From: DAOPYE01 sp035352715 | GTDB taxonomy: Bacteria > Acidobacteriota > Holophagae > Holophagales > Holophagaceae | Assembly: GCA_035352715.1 (NCBI GenBank) | Contig: DAOPYE010000055.1 | Span: 1 to 17,328 of the forward strand | DNA: 17,328 nucleotides | Direction: 5' to 3' | Shown here: piece after piece, positions 13,509-17,328 of the stretch | How the letters are laid out: each line of letters opens with the position of its first letter | How positions within the stretch are numbered: position 1 is the first letter of the stretch | Translations under genes and position numbers: made by a program | Notes under the pieces: model-generated | Told to the model about the DNA's origin: nothing | Databases searched by the model: none | Seen by the model: the letters and a program-made list of their open reading frames with translations, nothing else

Positions 13509-14987
13509 ATGCCCTTAAAAAACCTCGTCCCCAGCCTGCTGCCCGTCCCCCGGTTCCCCGCGCCACCGGAGGAAACGGCCCTGCCCCATTCGCGGAAGGT
13601 GTTCGCCCTCAAGAACATCCACTTCCGCCAGGTGAAGGCCGTGGGCTTCGATATGGACTACACGCTGAGCCACTACCGATCCCCCGAGATCGACGAGCTG
13701 GCCTTCAAGAAATCCAGCCGCCTGCTGGTGCGCGAAAAGCATTATCCGGCCGCCCTGCTGGATCGGGATTTCGATCCTTCCTTCGCCATCCGCGGGCTGA
13801 TCCTCGACGGCGTGCGCGGCAATCTGCTGAAGCTGAACAGCGATCGCATGGTGGTGAGAGCCAGCCATGGCAGCACGCCCATCGATCGCCTGGCCATCGA
13901 ACTGGCCTACGGCAAGCGCCGTCTTTCCACGTCCGCCAAAGGGTTCCGCAGCATCGACACCCTGTTCGAAATCCCCGAGAGCCATCTGTTCGCCGTGCTG
14001 GTGGACGCGGTGGACGCGGGGCTTCTGCCGGGCAAGGACTACATCCAGGTCTTCCAGGATGTGCGGTGGGCCATCGACACGGCACACCGCAACGGCGATA
14101 TGAAGGCGGAGATCCTGGAGAACCGGGAATTCTTCATCCTGCGCGACCCCGAGCTGCCCCGGGCCCTGGATCGCTGGAAGCGCGCGGGCAAGAAGCTGTT
14201 CGTGCTTTCCAATAGCGAGTGGTCCTTCACCGAAGGTGTGCTCAGCTACCTGCTGGACGGCCAGGATCCTGCCCGGCCCGACTGGCGGGACTACTTCGAT
14301 CTCGTGGTGGTGAGCGCCATGAAGCCGGCCTTTTTCGAGGAGGCGCGCTGGCCGGAGAGCCTGCCGGGCGAGACCTGCGCTTTCAGCGGCGGCAACGCGA
14401 ACTGGATGGAGGATCAGCTGGGCGCTTCCGGCGAGGAGATCCTCTACATCGGCGATCACATCTACGGCGATATCCTGCGATCCAAGAAAGAGGCCTCCTG
14501 GAACACCTGCCTGCTGATCCCGGAACTGGGCGCCAATCTTCAATCCCTGGCGGATCACACGGAGGATCTCCAGGACTTCCTGCGGGCTGAGACCCAGCGC
14601 CGCCAGGCCGAGCAGCAGGTGTCCCTGCTCCAGGACAAGCTGGAGCGCCATCGCCAGCACCGCCATGTCCTGGCCTCGCGCCTATCGCCCGAGGCCCTGC
14701 AGGCGCTCGACGCCGAAGCCGCGCACCTGGAATCCGAAATGGCGATCATCCTGCGAAAAAAAGCCGCGGCGGACGCCTTTGTCCACCAGGTGGACCAGCG
14801 CCTGGAAGCCGCCTTCAACGCCCGATGGGGCTCGATCTTCCGCGAGGGCTACCAGCAGACGCGCTTCGCGGACCAGATCCATCAATACGCCAGCGCCTAC
14901 ACCGGCCGCATCGCCAATCTGTATTTCATGGATCCCGACGCTGCCCTGTACGCCCCGGTACCCACCCTGCCCCACGAGCGCATCTAG
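13509..14987 (+). CDS. HAD-superfamily 5'-nucleotidase, cN-II-like (HAD-IG family)
   Basis: This 492-residue cytosolic enzyme resembles the IMP/GMP-preferring 5'-nucleotidase cN-II, which dephosphorylates purine nucleoside monophosphates. HAD motif I is GFDMDYTL, with nucleophile Asp48 and acid/base Asp50; cN-II enzymes carry nearly the same string followed by a SPE-type segment, seen here as YRSPEID. Motif II is VLSNS. Motif III is probably the Lys in SAMKPAFF. Motif IV is YIGDHIYGDIL, also highly characteristic. The C-terminal part (about 360-450) is rich in Glu, Gln, Arg and Ala and likely forms a coiled coil used in oligomerisation. The start is ATG 13509; a TTG at 13500 in the same frame is possible but the ribosome-binding site is poor for both. 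Substrate preference cannot be confirmed from the sequence. It may share a transcript with the SprT-like gene. Confidence 0.9.
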   Translation: MPLKNLVPSLLPVPRFPAPPEETALPHSRKVFALKNIHFRQVKAVGFDMDYTLSHYRSPEIDELAFKKSSRLLVREKHYPAALLDRDFDPSFAIRGLILDGVRGNLLKLNSDRMVVRASHGSTPIDRLAIELAYGKRRLSTSAKGFRSIDTLFEIPESHLFAVLVDAVDAGLLPGKDYIQVFQDVRWAIDTAHRNGDMKAEILENREFFILRDPELPRALDRWKRAGKKLFVLSNSEWSFTEGVLSYLLDGQDPARPDWRDYFDLVVVSAMKPAFFEEARWPESLPGETCAFSGGNANWMEDQLGASGEEILYIGDHIYGDILRSKKEASWNTCLLIPELGANLQSLADHTEDLQDFLRAETQRRQAEQQVSLLQDKLERHRQHRHVLASRLSPEALQALDAEAAHLESEMAIILRKKAAADAFVHQVDQRLEAAFNARWGSIFREGYQQTRFADQIHQYASAYTGRIANLYFMDPDAALYAPVPTLPHERI

Positions 14988-15017
14988 GCCGCAGTTTTTT
15001 TGGGGGAACCCCAAACA

Positions 15018-15040
15018 CTTGGAAGATTCATGAATCCAAG
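15018..15040. promoter_or_regulatory. Palindrome upstream of the XRE regulator gene, candidate operator
   Basis: GATTCATGAATC (15025-15036) is a perfect 12-bp palindrome. The symmetry extends outward, with CTTGG (15018-15022) pairing with CCAAG (15036-15040) across a short bulge. It lies about 40 bp before the start of an XRE-type regulator gene, a usual place for an autoregulatory operator. Binding is inferred, not shown. Confidence 0.42.
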
Positions 15041-15049
15041 GGGCATGTC

Positions 15050-15076
15050 TGAGCCTTTGGGCTCACGGGAGTCCCG
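15050..15076 (+). promoter_or_regulatory. Tandem hairpins covering the XRE gene ribosome-binding site
   Basis: TGAGCC-TTTG-GGCTCA (15050-15065) is directly followed by CGGG-AGT-CCCG (15066-15076). The second stem contains GGGAG (15067-15071), the ribosome-binding site 7 nt before ATG 15079. Pairing would hide that site and lower translation. No terminator T tract follows. Confidence 0.4.
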
Positions 15077-15078
15077 CC

Positions 15079-15525
15079 ATGAACGCCTCCATCCCCGAAG
15101 CCAATCCATCGTTGAACACCCTCGGGCAGCGGCTCAAGGCCACCCGCTCCGCCTGGGCCTGGTCCCAGGAAGAAATGGCCACGACCCTGTGCGTCGACCA
15201 GGCCTCGATCTCCTTCTGGGAACGGGATCGCATCGTGCCTTCCGGCTCGGCCATGGTGGCGCTGGCCGCCCTGTTTCGCACCTCGCAGGAAGCTCTCAAG
15301 ACCGGCGAGGGCTTTGTGCTCCCCACGCCGCCCTCCAAGCCCGCCCGCCGACGGGAGGACCGCAAAAGCTTGCGTTTCGTGGCCCTGCCGGCCAGTGATC
15401 CCGAGCAAGTCGCGCTGGTGGATCTGCGGGAGGGCTGCACCCGCATCCAGAGCACGGCAGAGACCACCGCCCAGCTGGATGAGGCCCTCAAAGCGGGGCG
15501 CCGGGCCTGGCTGATCCTGGAATAG
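15079..15525 (+). CDS. XRE-family helix-turn-helix regulator
   Basis: This 148-residue protein has an N-terminal Cro/C1-type helix-turn-helix (about 16-72): LGQRLKATRSAWAWSQEEMA, then the recognition region VDQASISFWERDRIVPSG. The C-terminal half (about 95-148, SLRFVALPASDPEQVALVDL to RRAWLILE) is joined by a linker rich in Pro, Arg and Lys and matches no ligand domain I know. GGGAG lies 7 nt before ATG 15079, which decides the start. The gene stands alone: a structured 91-bp region with palindromes precedes it and hrpB converges on it 21 bp downstream. No toxin, phage or restriction gene is adjacent. In-frame tandem stops (TAG GCC TGA) end the gene. The target is unknown; autoregulation through the upstream palindrome is inferred. 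Confidence 0.85.
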   Translation: MNASIPEANPSLNTLGQRLKATRSAWAWSQEEMATTLCVDQASISFWERDRIVPSGSAMVALAALFRTSQEALKTGEGFVLPTPPSKPARRREDRKSLRFVALPASDPEQVALVDLREGCTRIQSTAETTAQLDEALKAGRRAWLILE

Positions 15526-15553
15526 GCCTGATTGCGTGGAGGCCCGTCAGGCC
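15525..15553. repeat. Inverted repeat across the XRE/hrpB convergent gene ends
   Basis: GGCCTGA (15525-15531) and TCAGGCC (15547-15553) form a perfect 7-bp inverted repeat around 15 nt. The right arm includes the hrpB stop; the left arm starts in the last base of the XRE stop and contains an in-frame second stop. The arms equal those at 12196-12219. No T tract is present. Confidence 0.35.
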
Positions 15554-17328
15554 ATCGTCAGCTCGGGATGCTCGGGCCAGAGATGCCGTGGATAACGCCG
15601 GGATAGCGCGGGCCTCAGTTCCTGGTAGGCTCGCCGCCAGAATCCTTCCAGATCCGTCGTCACCTGCACCGCGCGATGATTGGGCGCCAGCAGGTGCAGC
15701 ACCAGGGGCACCGAACCGCCCCCGATGCGCGGTCCCGTCTTCAGGCCCAGGAAATCCTGAAGCCGGGATTCTATCCATGGCGCGTCGCCCTCGTAGTGGA
15801 CCTTGATGCGTCGCTTGGGCAAGGCCACCTGATCCGGGGCCCAGGTTTCCAGCAGCCGCGCGATATCCGAGCCCAGCGCATCCTGGAAGCACCACGCCCA
15901 GTCCGCGTCGCCCACGTCGCGCAGGCTGGCGCAGCCCTCGCACGCGCGGATCATCAACCGGGACCGCAGCGCCTCCCGTTCGGGAACGCATAGATCCGCT
16001 CGCGTGCGCGCCAGAAACCCGGCCCGGTCCAGCACCCGGTCCAGGCGCTCCTGCGCGCTGCCCAGGCCCTTGGCCATCAGCGCTTCCGCCAGACATTCCG
16101 CCACGCCGGGATCGCCACCCACCGCGGCGCGGCGGCTCTCGTCCAGGCAGAGATCCCCGTACCACAGCCCCGAACGGCGCTCCACGCGATCCCGATCCGG
16201 GTTGTAGTTCAGCGCTTCCGTATCGCGGATGGCTTCGGGGAAGGCCTCCAGCAGCCACTCGGGCTCGATGCGCGACGCGCTGCGGATCACCACCTCGCGC
16301 CCAGTGCCGCGCTGGGTTTCATCGGCCTCCAGCGCCAGGATCAGCTCGGCGCTGCGCACGCGGCTGGCGCGATCCAGCCGAGCGCCCTTGCCGCCCACAA
16401 GGCTGAACGTTTCGCCGCCCCCGGCCCGCGCCACGCGATCGGGATAGGCCCGCAGCAGGGCCTGGAGCAACCGCTCTTCCGCATCCGGCGCGTTCTCCAG
16501 CATCCTCCCGCCCAAGGACCGGAACGCCTGGCGGGCCTGATGCACCGCGCCCAGGTCCAACCCCGCGGCGCGACAGGCCCCCGGCGCAAAGTCCGCCTTT
16601 TGCACTTCGAGAAACGCATCCAGCCGGACCCACAGATCCGAATCCAGACTGTGGGCGGGCGTTGAGGGCCCGCGGTCCAGGCTGGATCTCGCAGCCAGAT
16701 CGCCCGTTTCCAGCAGGGCCGCCGCCAGTCGCGCGAACTGGGGAACGCCCAACTCCTCGCCCGCAGTCACCAGACGCGCCAATCGTGGATGCAGGGGCAG
16801 ATCCGCCATGGCGCGGCCCAGAGGCGTGATGCGGCCCTCGCGATCCAGCGCGCCGAGCTGGATCAGCAGATCCGACGCGGCTTCCAGCGCCTGCGCGGGC
16901 GGGGCTTCGAACCACGCCAGCTCCGCCGCGCGCTCGACGCCGATCCGAGCCAGACCGAGCAGCGGTTCCGCCAGATCCGAGCGCAACAGCTCGGGTTCAT
17001 CGAACGCGGGCCGCGCGCCCAGCTCCGCTTCCGTGAACAGCCGCAGGCACAGGCCCGGCGCGGTTCGACCCGCGCGACCGGCCCGCTGCACGCAGCGCGC
17101 GCGGCTGATGCGCGCCGTGCGCAGGCTGGAGAGGCCGGACCAGGGGCTGTGGCTGGCCTCGCGGCCCAGGCCCGAATCGATGACGGTGGTGACGCCTTCC
17201 ACCGTGACCGAACTTTCCGCCACGTTGGTGCTAAAGATCACCTTGGGCGTGGATGACGGCGCGACGGCGGCCTTCTGCGCCTCGAAGGAAAGGCTGCCAT
17301 GCAGCGGCAGCAGCGTCAGCCCCGCCTG
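15547..17328 (-). CDS. hrpB: ATP-dependent helicase HrpB, C-terminal part (5' end beyond window)
   Basis: This is a DExH-box (DEAH/RHA-type) helicase. The frame runs open through the window edge, so the 593 visible residues are the C-terminal part; the Walker A and DExH motifs of the first RecA domain lie outside. Visible are LLPLHGSLSFEAQ at the edge, motif V as STNVAESSVTVEGVTTVIDSG, and motif VI as QRAGRAGR (about 17069-17092). The helicase-associated region and the HrpB-specific C-terminal domain follow, ending WPEHPELTMA. The GTG at 17239-17241 is internal to motif V and not a start. E. coli HrpB is about 810-820 residues and its cellular role is poorly defined; RNA unwinding is assumed from the family. 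The gene is convergent with the XRE gene. Confidence 0.95.
   Translation of the reverse strand, partial: QAGLTLLPLHGSLSFEAQKAAVAPSSTPKVIFSTNVAESSVTVEGVTTVIDSGLGREASHSPWSGLSSLRTARISRARCVQRAGRAGRTAPGLCLRLFTEAELGARPAFDEPELLRSDLAEPLLGLARIGVERAAELAWFEAPPAQALEAASDLLIQLGALDREGRITPLGRAMADLPLHPRLARLVTAGEELGVPQFARLAAALLETGDLAARSSLDRGPSTPAHSLDSDLWVRLDAFLEVQKADFAPGACRAAGLDLGAVHQARQAFRSLGGRMLENAPDAEERLLQALLRAYPDRVARAGGGETFSLVGGKGARLDRASRVRSAELILALEADETQRGTGREVVIRSASRIEPEWLLEAFPEAIRDTEALNYNPDRDRVERRSGLWYGDLCLDESRRAAVGGDPGVAECLAEALMAKGLGSAQERLDRVLDRAGFLARTRADLCVPEREALRSRLMIRACEGCASLRDVGDADWAWCFQDALGSDIARLLETWAPDQVALPKRRIKVHYEGDAPWIESRLQDFLGLKTGPRIGGGSVPLVLHLLAPNHRAVQVTTDLEGFWRRAYQELRPALSRRYPRHLWPEHPELTMA

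Noticed and set aside
14995..15015. T7 tract with GGGG/CCCC hairpin as terminator of the HAD gene
   Set aside because: On the plus strand the T tract comes before the hairpin, and on the minus strand an A tract follows the hairpin. Neither has the hairpin-then-T order of an intrinsic terminator.
12995..15037. Shared ATGAATCC 8-mer upstream of the SprT-like and XRE genes
   Set aside because: A single shared 8-mer in 17 kb is easily chance, and the first copy is not in a palindrome.
17239..17241. GTG as start of the HrpB reading frame
   Set aside because: The frame continues to the window edge and encodes helicase sequence upstream; the GTG is an internal Val of motif V.

Overview
This is a GC-rich bacterial chromosomal window, densely packed with mostly housekeeping and stress genes on both strands. 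No tRNA, rRNA, CRISPR array, insertion sequence, prophage or recognisable defence island is visible. The gene set includes a short-Q-loop cytochrome bd oxidase under an Rrf2 regulator, a flavin reductase-rubredoxin fusion, a cN-II-like HAD nucleotidase, a large bacterial GH63-type glycosidase and HrpB. Together these suggest a free-living bacterium with flexible oxygen use. An Acidobacteriota (Holophaga/Geothrix-like) or similar deep-branching Gram-negative origin would fit, but that is an inference from family combinations, not a proof.

Layout. 1-2697 (+): the 3' part of a FucP-like sugar MFS permease, then pgi, closed by a strong intrinsic terminator. 2703-4025 (+): a promoter and a PAS-GGDEF diguanylate cyclase. 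4031-6902 (-): an rrf2-cydA-cydB operon, read convergently into the cyclase gene with only 5 bp between stops. Its promoter has a consensus -35 box, and a 12-bp palindrome overlaps the -10. 6961-9439 (+): aspS with a C-terminal extension, then a small putative lipoprotein gene 4 bp downstream. 9519-12202 (+): a 16-codon leader ORF whose stop overlaps the start of an 878-residue GH63/MGH1-like glycosidase gene. 12213-12923 (-): a flavin reductase-rubredoxin fusion. 13080-15525 (+): a SprT-like protein, a HAD 5'-nucleotidase and an XRE regulator preceded by palindromes. 15547-17328 (-): the C-terminal part of HrpB, cut by the window edge.

How the genes relate. The permease and Pgi fit sugar uptake feeding glycolysis. 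The Rrf2 regulator (three cysteines, CX6CX5C) probably senses redox state, iron-sulfur status or nitric oxide and controls both itself and cytochrome bd. The rubredoxin fusion is a plausible electron donor to an oxygen- or NO-reducing flavodiiron protein encoded elsewhere. The other genes look functionally independent.

I did not find a convincing undescribed multi-gene system. The best leads are regulatory or architectural: the coupled leader ORF before the glycosidase, the aspS C-terminal extension, the palindromes before the XRE gene, matching inverted repeats at two convergent gene ends, and a skewed use of the rare Leu codon CTA before Ser TCN codons.
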